A DNA stretch of 64,000 nt from Thermoanaerobaculum sp964488355. Its GTDB lineage: Bacteria > Acidobacteriota > Thermoanaerobaculia > Thermoanaerobaculales > Thermoanaerobaculaceae. The translations under genes were made by a program, and so were the position numbers. The notes beneath the pieces were generated by a model. That model ran no database searches and was not told where the DNA came from. It worked only from the letters and a program-made list of their open reading frames with translations. The DNA is taken from NCBI GenBank assembly GCA_964488355.1, contig CAZAUJ010000009.1, positions 49,846 to 113,845 on the forward strand, written 5' to 3'. Of this stretch, positions 19,339 to 27,413 are shown piece by piece (positions within the stretch are counted from its first letter, which is position 1; every line of letters begins with the position of its first letter).

Positions 19339-20084
19339 AGGAGGTCAAAGGGCCGGCGGTTACGCTGCCCGCGTTCAGCGGGCCTTTGGACCTGCTGCTT
19401 CACCTGGTGCGGGAAAACCGTGTGTCCATTTGGGACATACCCATGGCCACCATTTGTGATCAGTACCAGGCTTGGCTGCGGACCATGGAGGAGCTGGATC
19501 TGGCCATTGCCGGGGAGTACCTGGTTTACGCTGCCTGGCTTTTGGCTATCAAGTCACGGCTTTTGCTGCCCAGGCGAGAGAAAGGGGAGCAGGACCCTCG
19601 CCAGGAGCTGGTTGAGCGCCTGCTGGCTTATGAGAAGGTCAAAGCTCAGGCGGCTGAGCTAGCCGGCTTGCTGGCCCTGCGGGAAGGGATTTGGCCGGTG
19701 AAGGTGCCTTCTGCCGAGGGACTGGAGGAGGCCAGCGTGGAGCTGGAAGAGGTGGATGTCACCCTGCTGGGCAAAGCGCTACGGGAGGTTTTGCGCCGCT
19801 TTCAGCAGGAGCACCCTCCCAGCTTGGTTTTGGCCCCACTGCCCTTCACGGTGCAAGAAACCGTGCTTCGGCTGGCGCAGATGGTGCAAAGCAGTCGGAG
19901 CTTCCCTCTGCTTTCGCACATGCTCACGCGCCCCAACCGCTTGGAGGGGGTGACGTGGTTTTTGGCCGGCTTGGAGCTGGTTTGGCTCAAGGTGGCTCGC
20001 GCTCACCAGCGCGTGCCCTTCGCCGAAATCTACCTCACACCCACGGGAGAGCCCTTGCGGGTGGAGGAGTTGGGCCATGGATGA
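19320..20084 (+). CDS. scpA: Segregation and condensation protein A
   Basis: A 254-residue kleisin of the SMC-ScpAB condensin complex. The signature FSGPLDLLLHLVRENRVSIWD is near the N terminus (only its first part, FSGPLDLLLHLV, is needed to recognise the family), followed by EYLVYAAWLLAIKSRLLLP. The C-terminal winged-helix segment contains FLAGLELVWL. The start is taken as GTG 19320, inside the protease gene, because no later ATG or GTG precedes the conserved block. The 3' end overlaps scpB by eight bases. Confidence 0.93.
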   Translation: MGLVGVEEVKGPAVTLPAFSGPLDLLLHLVRENRVSIWDIPMATICDQYQAWLRTMEELDLAIAGEYLVYAAWLLAIKSRLLLPRREKGEQDPRQELVERLLAYEKVKAQAAELAGLLALREGIWPVKVPSAEGLEEASVELEEVDVTLLGKALREVLRRFQQEHPPSLVLAPLPFTVQETVLRLAQMVQSSRSFPLLSHMLTRPNRLEGVTWFLAGLELVWLKVARAHQRVPFAEIYLTPTGEPLRVEELGHG

Positions 20085-20625
20085 GGTGGCCAAGCTGGCG
20101 GCGGCGTGCGAGGCCATCCTGGCGGTGGCTGGGGAGCCGGTGAGCGAGCAGGCCTTGCTGCGCGCCTTGGGGGAAGGGGTCACGCGCCAGGCCCTGGCTG
20201 AGGCTCTCGAGCTGATTCGGCAGCGCCACGAATCGCCTGGGTCAGGTCTCCGGCTGGAAAAAGTGGCTGGGGGCTTCCGTCTCACCTCGCGGCCCGAGCT
20301 GGGTGGGGTGGTGAGTGAGTTCCTCGGCTTGCGCCAAACCACACGGCTTTCCCAAGCAGCCCTGGAGACGCTGGCGATCATTGCCTACCGACAACCCGTC
20401 ACCTTGCCCGAGATTAATTTTCTGCGGGGTGTAAACTCTGCCGGGGTGGTGCGCACGCTTTTGGAGCGGAAACTTATCCGCGTGGCGGGGCGCAAGCAGG
20501 TGGTGGGGACACCACTCCTTTACCGCACCACCAAGGAGTTTCTCGTGCTCTTAGGACTGCAAAGCTTAGCCGAGCTGCCATCCCTGCAGGAGTTGGGGGG
20601 AGGGGAGGCGAGCGGTGGCGCTTGA
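20077..20625 (+). CDS. scpB: Segregation and condensation protein B
   Basis: A 182-residue ScpB made of two winged-helix domains. Landmarks are the N-terminal EAILAVAGEPVSEQALLRAL and the second-domain LSQAALETLAIIAYRQPVT, followed by NFLRGVNSAGVVRTLLERKLI (the conserved core is RGVNSAGVVRTLLER). It dimerises and bridges ScpA to SMC heads. It is translationally coupled to scpA and overlaps the next gene by 11 bases. Confidence 0.95.
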   Translation: MDEVAKLAAACEAILAVAGEPVSEQALLRALGEGVTRQALAEALELIRQRHESPGSGLRLEKVAGGFRLTSRPELGGVVSEFLGLRQTTRLSQAALETLAIIAYRQPVTLPEINFLRGVNSAGVVRTLLERKLIRVAGRKQVVGTPLLYRTTKEFLVLLGLQSLAELPSLQELGGGEASGGA

Positions 20626-21577
20626 GCGGGTGCAGAAGGTCCTGGCCCGCGCTGGCCTAGCCTCCCGCCGGGAGGCAGAGGAGTGGATCCGCGAGGGAAG
20701 GGTGACCGTTAACGGGCAGGTGGTGGCTCTGGGAGCCAAAGCCGATCCGGAGAAGGATGCCATCAAGGTAGACGGCAAGCGGGTCAAGTTGCCGCAGCGG
20801 CTGCGGTATGTCCTGCTCTACAAGCCGGTTGGGGTGGTGACCACTGCGGAGGATCCGGAGGGTCGGCTGACGGTGGTGGACCTGGTGAAGGGGAAGGTGC
20901 GCGAACGGGTTTTTCCCGTGGGTCGGCTGGATTACCATTCCGAGGGACTGCTCCTGCTCACCAACGACGGCGAACTGGCCTACCGGTTGGCTCATCCGCG
21001 CTTCGGGGTCGCACGCGAGTACTTGGTGAAGGTGAAAGGCGTCCCGGACGAAAAAGCAGTGGCCAAGCTGAAGAAAGGAATTGTCATCGAAGGCAAGAGG
21101 ATAGTGCCCCGCGAGGTGTCCCTGGCGCGCACCACCCCCAAGGCAGTGAACTCGTGGTGGCGGGTGGTGGTTGGAGAGGGAAAGACGCACGAAGTGCGGG
21201 AGCTGTTCTCCCGGGTGGAACACCCGGTGCAGCGTCTGATTCGCGTGGCGATAGGGCCGCTGCGTGACGAGAAGCTCAAGGCAGGATTTTTCCGGGACCT
21301 CAGTCCGGAGGAGGTAGCGGCACTCTTTCACGCGGTGGGCCTTGGCGCCCACGGGGAGGAAAGGCATGGGCGGACCGCAAGTACCGGACTACATCAGGAG
21401 GCTGGCCGTTTACGTGCCGGGGAAACCCATCGAGGAGGTGCAACGCGAGCTGGGGGTGAGGGACATCGTCAAGCTCGCTTCCAACGAGAACCCGCTGGGC
21501 ACCTCTCCAAAGGCACTGGCGGCCATTCGCGAAGCGCTGCCAAGCCTCAATCGCTACCCCGACGGAAGCGGGTATAG
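20615..21577 (+). CDS. rluB: RsuA/RluB-family 23S rRNA pseudouridine synthase with an overlapping basic tail
   Basis: A pseudouridine synthase with an N-terminal S4 RNA-binding domain (residues 1-60, LERVQKVLARAGLASRREAE) and the catalytic VGRLDYHSEGLLLLTNDG near residue 108, in which the aspartate is the nucleophile. The family body ends near residue 245. The open frame then runs 212 bases into the hisC-like gene in another frame, giving about 70 Gly/Arg/His-rich residues. This tail may be real overprinting, or the normal stop may have been lost through a mutation or sequencing error. The scpA-scpB-rluB order is common. Confidence 0.9.
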   Translation: MALERVQKVLARAGLASRREAEEWIREGRVTVNGQVVALGAKADPEKDAIKVDGKRVKLPQRLRYVLLYKPVGVVTTAEDPEGRLTVVDLVKGKVRERVFPVGRLDYHSEGLLLLTNDGELAYRLAHPRFGVAREYLVKVKGVPDEKAVAKLKKGIVIEGKRIVPREVSLARTTPKAVNSWWRVVVGEGKTHEVRELFSRVEHPVQRLIRVAIGPLRDEKLKAGFFRDLSPEEVAALFHAVGLGAHGEERHGRTASTGLHQEAGRLRAGETHRGGATRAGGEGHRQARFQREPAGHLSKGTGGHSRSAAKPQSLPRRKRV

Positions 21578-22475
21578 ACTGCGGAAAGCGTTAGCCGGGC
21601 GGCTCTCTGTACACATGGACCAAATTGTTCTGGGCAATGGCTCCTGCGAGCTCATCGAGATGCTGGCGCGCGCCTACCTGGCCGACGGGGACGAGGCAGT
21701 CATCTCGCAGCAGTCCTTTGTCATGTACGAGCTGGCGGTCAACCAGGTGAATGGGCGCGCCATTGCCGTGCCGTGTTTGCCGGGTAGGCGGCACGACCTG
21801 GTGGGCATGGCGCGGGCCGTGGGCGACCGAACCAAGCTGGTTTACATCGCCAACCCCTGCAACCCCACCGGCACCTACGTAACTAGGGACGAGCTGGAGG
21901 AGTATTTCCGCATCGTGGGCGAGCGCGTGCTCACGGTGTTGGACCAAGCCTACCAGGAGTACGTGGACCGCCCGGACTACCCGGATGGCCTGGAGGATTT
22001 GCGCCGCGGCCGCAACGTCATTGTTTTGCGCACTTTTTCCAAGATCTACGGTTTGGCTGGCCTCCGCATTGGCTACGGCGTGTCGACTCGCGAGGTGATT
22101 GCTACCCTCAACCGCGTGCGCTCCCCCTTCAACACCTCCTCATTGGCACAGGCGGCGGCCCTGGCCGCCTTGGACGACGAGGATTGGGCTTTTGCCTCGC
22201 GCTCTCACAACCTGAAGGAGCTGGCCTTCCTGGAGGGCGAGCTGCGCCGGCGGGGAGTGCGGTTCACACCATCCGTGACCAACTTCCTGCTCATCGAGTT
22301 TGATCGGGACGTGCAAGAGCTTTTTGCCGAGTTTCAGAAGCGCGGCGTGATCATTCGGCCGGTGGGCGGGCCAGGCTTGGTGAACTGTGCCCGCGTCTCC
22401 GTAGGCACGAGGCAGGAAAACCTGCGTTTCCTTCAGGCCTTGGATGCATTGACAGCGGCTCCGGTGGGCGCGTAA
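21366..22475 (+). CDS. hisC: Histidinol-phosphate aminotransferase-like PLP enzyme
   Basis: A 369-residue fold-type I aminotransferase of the HisC group. Motifs are KLASNENPLGTSPKA (N terminus), YIANPCNPTGTYV (near residue 160), the PLP-lysine segment TFSKIYGLAGLRIGYG (near residue 223) and a C-terminal RVSVGTRQEN arginine. It transaminates histidinol phosphate; aromatic amino acids are possible too, since HisC enzymes often double as tyrosine/phenylalanine aminotransferases and no other his genes are nearby. GGGGAGGAAAG precedes ATG 21366. Confidence 0.85.
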   Translation: MGGPQVPDYIRRLAVYVPGKPIEEVQRELGVRDIVKLASNENPLGTSPKALAAIREALPSLNRYPDGSGYRLRKALAGRLSVHMDQIVLGNGSCELIEMLARAYLADGDEAVISQQSFVMYELAVNQVNGRAIAVPCLPGRRHDLVGMARAVGDRTKLVYIANPCNPTGTYVTRDELEEYFRIVGERVLTVLDQAYQEYVDRPDYPDGLEDLRRGRNVIVLRTFSKIYGLAGLRIGYGVSTREVIATLNRVRSPFNTSSLAQAAALAALDDEDWAFASRSHNLKELAFLEGELRRRGVRFTPSVTNFLLIEFDRDVQELFAEFQKRGVIIRPVGGPGLVNCARVSVGTRQENLRFLQALDALTAAPVGA

Positions 22476-22499
22476 CCTGCCAGTAACTCGGCGGTGCCT

Positions 22500-22883
22500 A
22501 TGAGCAAGGCGCTGCCCTTCTCCGTTTCGGTGAGCTTGCTACCCGGAATTGCCCTGGCACAGGTGGCAACCCAAGCCACGGCGGTCGTCTGCACAGGCGT
22601 GGGAAACCGCACGCCGCACGGGGCGGCCGACACCTTCCCGGCCAGTGTGGGCGAGCTTTAGTGCTTTTCCGAGGTGCGCCACGGCCAGGGGAGCAACGTC
22701 CACGTTTGGTTCTACGCAGACAAGGAGGTGGCGCGCGTCTCCCTGACCACCAAGGGCCCCCGCTACCGCACCTAGTCCAAAAAGCGCATCCCACCAAGTT
22801 GGACGGGGAGCTGGCGGGTGGAGGTTCGCACGCCCGAAGGCCAGGTGCTGCAGGAACAAAGCTTCACCATCACACGCGGATGA
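22500..22883 (+). pseudogene. DUF2914 secreted protein, disrupted by two in-frame amber codons
   Basis: Reading from ATG 22500 gives a signal peptide (FSVSVSLLPGIALAQ) and then a good DUF2914 domain: VVCTGVGNRTPHGAADTFP, then CFSEV, HVWFYADKEVARVSL, TKGPRYRT, then SKKRI, SWTGSWRVEVRTPEGQVL and a final TGA. The frame is interrupted by TAG just before CFSEV and by TAG between RYRT and SKKRI. Both stand where the family usually has an aromatic residue, so each can be one base change from Tyr or Trp. TAG ends many intact genes here, so suppression is unlikely and I call it a pseudogene. Confidence 0.72.
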
Positions 22884-23502
22884 GCATGTTAGGCGTTTCC
22901 GCTCTTGGGTGGCAGCGTAGTGGCTTGGATGGCCACCGCCTCGCGCACCACCAGAGCTTCCCGCTCGGCCAGGCCGCAGGCGCAGGAGGGCCAGGGCTCG
23001 AGAGAAACAGGCGCGCTGCGCGGCACCGAAAGAGCTTTTGCCACCGCCCCAGGGATTGCGAGCCTGGAGTTTGCTTTCCACCGTTCCAGCGTGCTCACTT
23101 GGCGGGGGCTAAGGTCTGCGCGCGCGGCCAGCTCTCGCTGGCACAGGCCTTGGCCCTTGGGCAGCTTGCGGATGCGCTGGCCAAGCTAGGGGTAGACGTC
23201 CTCGCGTCTCCCGCCTAGGTGGTAGTTGTCCGCCCGACCCCGGGTTGAACTGGCGGACCCATGTTTATCCAAACCGCTGGCAGGAAAAAGTTGACGTCGG
23301 CATAGCGTGCTTGATGCAGCGGGGGCGGGGTTAGCGGAGCCGAACGGGCTCCTCAACGAGCTGGTGCAGGGGCCGCAGGGGTTTGTTTTACCCTGCTGGG
23401 CAACCAGAACGCAGCGGACGATCGGCCAGGCGAGCAGGTCTTGCGGCGGGAAAGCTTGCGGGCGGTGGCGGCAGGGCAGGGCTTGCGCCAGTGGCGTGAC
23501 CA
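22884..23502. other. Degenerate non-coding region (decayed gene remnants)
   Basis: About 620 bases without an intact gene. Fragments with coding character appear on the plus strand in shifting frames, for example AKVCARGQLSLAQALALG around 23107-23160 and TLLGNQNAADDRPGEQVL around 23388-23441. They are separated by stops and frame changes. I could not assign them to a family. Together with the preceding DUF2914 remnant this looks like a decaying locus. Confidence 0.5.
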
Positions 23503-24432
23503 CTACCGCCGGAGCGAGGGGGCGGGACCCGCCCCGGGGTAGCGGGGCAACGGCTCACCCTCGGACGCCACCGTTTTTTCCACCTGGATGGTGGTGTGGT
23601 GGATGCCGAAATCTTCCGCCAGGATGCGCCGCACGCGCCATAGGACGTGATCGGGAGCGCTGGGGGACACCTCCAAATGCAGAGAGGCGGCGACGAAGCT
23701 GGGGGTGAGCAGCCACACGTGCAGGTCGTGAACTCCCAGCACACCCTCTTCCTGCAGAAGGCGTCGGCCAATGGCAGCCAGGTCCACGCCGGCAGGACTG
23801 GCTTCCATGAGAATGAGCGTGGCTTCCTTCAGCACCCTCCAGGCAGAGATCACCAGCAACAGGGCGATAAGCAGGGACGCCACGCCATCGGCCCAAAACC
23901 AACCGAACAGGCTCGCCAGCAGACCGGCCGCGATGACCTGGACGGAGCCGAGAGTGTCCACCAGCACGTGGAGAAAGGCTGCTCGCAGGTTGAGGTTGTG
24001 GCTGGGACCGCGATGCAGTATCCAGGCCATCGCCAGGTTGACGGCCAAGCCGGGGATGGCCACGGCCAGCACGAGTGTGCCCCGCACCGGCTGGGGCCAA
24101 GCCAGGCGGCGGGCCGCCTCCACCACCACCAAAAGGCCCACAGCCAAGAGGGTGGCGGCGTTGAGTGTGGCCCCCAGAATCTCGGCGCGTTGCCAGCCGT
24201 AGGTGAGCCGGCCGTCGGGTGGCCGGCGCGCCAAGCGCTGAGCCAGCAGGGCCACGCTGAGGCTAGCGGCGTCGGAAAGCATGTGGCCCGCATCGGCCAA
24301 CAGCGCCAGGGAGCCGGCCGCCACGCCACCCACCACCTCCGCTAGCAGGTAGCCCAGGCAGAGAAGGAGCGCCTGCTTGAGGGGGCGGGTGGGCTCCCCA
24401 GAAGCCCGCTCTGCCCTGTGGTCCTTGCCCAC
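23503..24432 (-). CDS. Cation diffusion facilitator metal efflux transporter (CzcD/ZitB-like)
   Basis: A 309-residue CDF antiporter exporting Zn2+ or related divalent cations. Six helices are seen. The metal-site motifs are ADAGHMLSDA in helix II (HxxxD) and AAFLHVLVDTLG in helix V (HxxxD), matching the zinc-selective HD-HD type. The C-terminal cytoplasmic domain (about residues 205-290) includes GVHDLHVWLLTP and IHHTTIQVE. It is divergent from the heme-protein gene. The exact metal is not proven. Confidence 0.9.
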   Translation of the reverse strand: MGKDHRAERASGEPTRPLKQALLLCLGYLLAEVVGGVAAGSLALLADAGHMLSDAASLSVALLAQRLARRPPDGRLTYGWQRAEILGATLNAATLLAVGLLVVVEAARRLAWPQPVRGTLVLAVAIPGLAVNLAMAWILHRGPSHNLNLRAAFLHVLVDTLGSVQVIAAGLLASLFGWFWADGVASLLIALLLVISAWRVLKEATLILMEASPAGVDLAAIGRRLLQEEGVLGVHDLHVWLLTPSFVAASLHLEVSPSAPDHVLWRVRRILAEDFGIHHTTIQVEKTVASEGEPLPRYPGAGPAPSLRR

Positions 24433-24521
24433 AGCTCTAGGTTAGCAGCAGCACGAGGCGCGGATATGCGCGGAAGCCGTGCGATGATACTTACCTGGAA
24501 ATGGGCAAGGAGGGCGCCAGC

Positions 24522-25115
24522 ATGAAGGCAATCTTCGGGTTTTTAGCTTGGTCATTGGGCAGCTGCCTGCTGGCACAAGAACAGCCAGCAAACCCCCGCT
24601 CCCTTGTTGCTGCGGAACAGGCATTGGCGACGGCACGGCATGCGCCCTCTGCCTTTGTTCAGGAGCTCATGGCCACGCTCCAGCGCGAGCTGCAATCGAG
24701 GGGCACCCTTCACGCCCTGGCGGTCTGTGCCGAGAAAGCCCCGAAACTGGCACGGCGTCACTCCCGAGCCGGGCTGCAGGTGCGGCGCGTAAGCCCGGCG
24801 GTGCGTAACCCTGCCCACCGGCCCGATGCGTTCGAGGAGCGTCACTTGGACACCTGGGCGCGACACCTGGCCTCCGGCCACGCGATTTCCGAAACCTGGG
24901 AGGTGGTGACGGAAGGCGAGCAAAGGGTCTTGCGCTACCTCCGCCCAATTAAGGTGGCCGATTTGTGTCTTCGCTGCCACGGACCAAGGGATAAGCTTGA
25001 TCCGGAGCTTCTACGCCTTTTGCAGGAAAAATATCCCCAAGACCGGGCAGTGGGCTACAAGGCGGGCAATTTGCGCGGAGCAGTTTCGGTGACCGTACGA
25101 TTGGACGGGGAGTGA
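24522..25115 (+). CDS. Tll0287-like (DUF3365) c-type heme protein
   Basis: A 197-residue secreted protein with a signal peptide (SLGSCLLAQ, possibly lipoprotein-type at the cysteine) and a PAS-like DUF3365/Tll0287 domain. It has an ALAVCAEKAPKLA helix near the N terminus, RRVSPAVRNPAHRPD, and a single heme motif CLRCH near residue 150 in VADLCLRCHGPR. The family senses redox state or ligands, either alone or as sensor-kinase domains. GGAGGG precedes ATG 24522; the upstream ATG 24501 lacks this. It overlaps the DUF1343 gene by four bases. Confidence 0.82.
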   Translation: MKAIFGFLAWSLGSCLLAQEQPANPRSLVAAEQALATARHAPSAFVQELMATLQRELQSRGTLHALAVCAEKAPKLARRHSRAGLQVRRVSPAVRNPAHRPDAFEERHLDTWARHLASGHAISETWEVVTEGEQRVLRYLRPIKVADLCLRCHGPRDKLDPELLRLLQEKYPQDRAVGYKAGNLRGAVSVTVRLDGE

Positions 25116-26293
25116 GGCTGGTGCCGCAGCCGAAAGTTCGCACCGGTTTGGATCGCCTGGCGGAAGAGCCCTTTTGGGTGCGGGGGCGACGGGTTGGGCT
25201 TCTGGCCAATCAAGCGGCTGTCACCGCTGAGCTGGAGGCGGCCTGGTCAGTGGTTGAGCGCTTGGGAGGGCGGCTGGTGCGGCTTTTTGCTCCCGAGCAT
25301 GGTTTGTTTGGCATTGCCCAGGACATGGAACGCGTGGCCGGCGGGCTCTGGCGCGGAGTGCCGGTGGTCTCGCTTTACGGTTCGGACGCGGCCAGCTTGC
25401 GCCCGGACCCCAAGCTTTTTGCCGACCTGGACGTGCTGCTCATTGACCTTCCGGACATCGGCTGCCGCTACTACACCTTTGCTGCCACCATGGCCTACTG
25501 TCTGGAGGCCTGTCAGCAAGCGGGTGTGGAGGCTCTCGTTTGCGACCGGCCCAACCCGTTGGGTGGCGAGATGCTGGAAGGGGGGCCGGTGGAAGAAGGT
25601 TGCCGCTCCTTTGTCTCCGAGCTGCCCGTGCCCGTGCGGCACGGTCTTACCTTGGGTGAGCTGGCCCTGCTCCTGCACGCCGAGCGCTGCCCGCAGCTTT
25701 CTCTGACGGTTCTCACGTGCCAGGGCTGGCAGCGAAGCCAATGGTGGGACGAAACGGGCTTGCCGTGGGTGGCGCCCTCGCCCAACATGCCCACCTTGGC
25801 CACCGCCACGGTTTACCCCGGGGCCTGCCTGGTGGAAGCCACCAACCTCTCCGAAGGTCGGGGGACGACGCGACCCTTCTTGCTTACCGGCGCCCCCTGG
25901 CTCGATGGCGATCGGCTGGCGGCCATTTGCAACCGCTTGGAGCTGCCAGGGGTGCGATTTAGGGCTACTTTTTTCCGGCCTGAGTTTCACAAGCATGCGG
26001 GCCAGGTGTGCGGGGGTGTGGAGTGGCACGTGACCGACCGAAAAGCGTTTTGCCCGCTGTGTACGGGTCTGGTGGTGCTGCGCGAAGCACGGCAGCTCGC
26101 TCCCGAGGCCTTTGCCTGGCGGCAGGAGCCCTACGAGTTTGTGGACCACATGCCCGCCATGGACGTGCTCACCGGCTCGAGCCTGGCCCGGCAGGTAGTG
26201 GAGGGTCGGCTGGCACCGGAGGAGGTTGTGGCGCAATGGGAGCCGTACCTCAACTGGTTTGCCGACTACCGTAGGGCCTTTCTGCTGGCGTAG
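25112..26293 (+). CDS. DUF1343 protein, exo-beta-N-acetylmuramidase NamZ-like
   Basis: A 393-residue DUF1343 protein. Conserved features are GRRVGLLANQAAV, LFAPEHGLFG near residue 65, DLPDIGCRYYTF near residue 115, CDRPNPLGG near residue 148, and the SPNMPTLATATVYPG and TNLSEGRGTTRPF segments. The family includes NamZ, which releases MurNAc from the non-reducing end of muropeptides during cell-wall recycling. No signal peptide is evident from GTG 25112, so it may act in the cytoplasm, or its true start may differ. Confidence 0.85.
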   Translation: MRLVPQPKVRTGLDRLAEEPFWVRGRRVGLLANQAAVTAELEAAWSVVERLGGRLVRLFAPEHGLFGIAQDMERVAGGLWRGVPVVSLYGSDAASLRPDPKLFADLDVLLIDLPDIGCRYYTFAATMAYCLEACQQAGVEALVCDRPNPLGGEMLEGGPVEEGCRSFVSELPVPVRHGLTLGELALLLHAERCPQLSLTVLTCQGWQRSQWWDETGLPWVAPSPNMPTLATATVYPGACLVEATNLSEGRGTTRPFLLTGAPWLDGDRLAAICNRLELPGVRFRATFFRPEFHKHAGQVCGGVEWHVTDRKAFCPLCTGLVVLREARQLAPEAFAWRQEPYEFVDHMPAMDVLTGSSLARQVVEGRLAPEEVVAQWEPYLNWFADYRRAFLLA

Positions 26294-26386
26294 GGTGGTG
26301 CCCGAGGCCGGCGCAAGCTCTTGCCAGCAGCGAGCCGGGATAGGGTAAAGTGGCCGCAGCGCCGGTTGGGCCGGCAGGAGGAGCCA

Positions 26387-27079
26387 GTGGAGCGAAAGCT
26401 GCGCCCGGCAGCGGTTATCTTTGACATGGATGGCACGTTAGCCGATTCCTTTGGCGCCATCATGGCCAGCCTGAACCACGCCCTCGCTGCCTTTTCCTTG
26501 CCGACCAAAGATCTGGCTTGGGTGAAGGCCAACGTGGGTTACGGCGCCGGCCGGCTCGTGCGCGCCGCTCTCGGGGACGCCGCTGCCCCTGAGCTGGTGG
26601 AGAAGGTGGGCCGCACTTTTGGCGAACACTACCAAGCGACCTACCTGGAGGCTACGCCCCCGCTGGCTGGGGCGGAAGAGGTCTTGCGCTTTGTTTGGCA
26701 AAAAACCGGTGGAAAGGTGGGCGTGGCTTCCAACAAGTACGCCAGCCTGTCACAGCGCTGGCTGGAGCATTGGCGGCTTTTGCCTTGGGTGGCGGTGGTA
26801 GTGGGGCCAGACACGGCCGGAACGCGCAAGCCGGATGGAGCGTTCCTGAAAGTGGCTTTGGAACAACTGCACGTGCTGCCGGAGGATGCGCTTTACGTGG
26901 GGGACATGGAGGTGGATGTGGAGGCGGGCCGGGCGGCCGAGGTGCCGGTGGTGGGTCTGGCGGGACCGTCGCGTTCAGCCACGGAGCTGTGGGCTGTGGG
27001 GGCTTTTTTCGTCATTGAGGATTTGCGCCAGCTGCCCGAGCTCCTCCAAAGGGAGGGCTGGGGCTGGGACGAAGACTAG
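26387..27079 (+). CDS. HAD-family phosphatase (phosphoglycolate phosphatase-like)
   Basis: A 230-residue HAD hydrolase with motif I FDMDGTLADS, motif II around VGVASNK, motif III KPDGAFLK and motif IV YVGDMEVDVEAG, plus a helical cap inserted after motif I. It belongs to the Gph/PpaX group. Phosphoglycolate is the likely substrate, but other small phosphates are possible. The start is GTG 26387 with a GGAGGAG site immediately upstream. An in-frame extension exists back to 26321 without a ribosome-binding site. Confidence 0.85.
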   Translation: MERKLRPAAVIFDMDGTLADSFGAIMASLNHALAAFSLPTKDLAWVKANVGYGAGRLVRAALGDAAAPELVEKVGRTFGEHYQATYLEATPPLAGAEEVLRFVWQKTGGKVGVASNKYASLSQRWLEHWRLLPWVAVVVGPDTAGTRKPDGAFLKVALEQLHVLPEDALYVGDMEVDVEAGRAAEVPVVGLAGPSRSATELWAVGAFFVIEDLRQLPELLQREGWGWDED

Positions 27080-27093
27080 GAAACGGGGGGACC

Positions 27094-27411
27094 ATGCTGC
27101 AAAAACCATCGGACAAGGAGCAAGAGTACTTCCTTCAGCAGGAGCTGCAGCGGCTGCGGGAGCTGCGGGAGCAGTACCGGAGGCAGCTGCAGGAGGAAGA
27201 GCGGCAAAAGCTCAAGGAGCTCCACTGGCTGCATTGCCCCAAGTGCGGCCAAAAAATGGAAGTTTCCCACTTGGAGGGGGTGGAGGTGGAAGTATGTCCG
27301 GCGTGCGGCGGCGTTTACTTGGATGCCGGTGAGCTGGACAAGGTGCTGGACAGCAAGCGGGGGCCAGTGACAGAAGCGCTTCGCGCTCTGCGCAGGCTCT
27401 TTGGCGACTGA
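27094..27411 (+). CDS. zf-TFIIB domain protein with N-terminal coiled coil
   Basis: A 105-residue protein. Residues 8-45 form a glutamine/arginine/leucine-rich coiled coil. Residues 47-85 form a zinc ribbon with CPKCGQKM and CPACGGVYLDAGELDKV, the zf-TFIIB signature. The molecular role of this bacterial family is unknown. It lies 14 bases after the HAD gene and two bases before ddl, so it is probably cotranscribed. Confidence 0.8.
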   Translation: MLQKPSDKEQEYFLQQELQRLRELREQYRRQLQEEERQKLKELHWLHCPKCGQKMEVSHLEGVEVEVCPACGGVYLDAGELDKVLDSKRGPVTEALRALRRLFGD

Positions 27412-27413
27412 GC

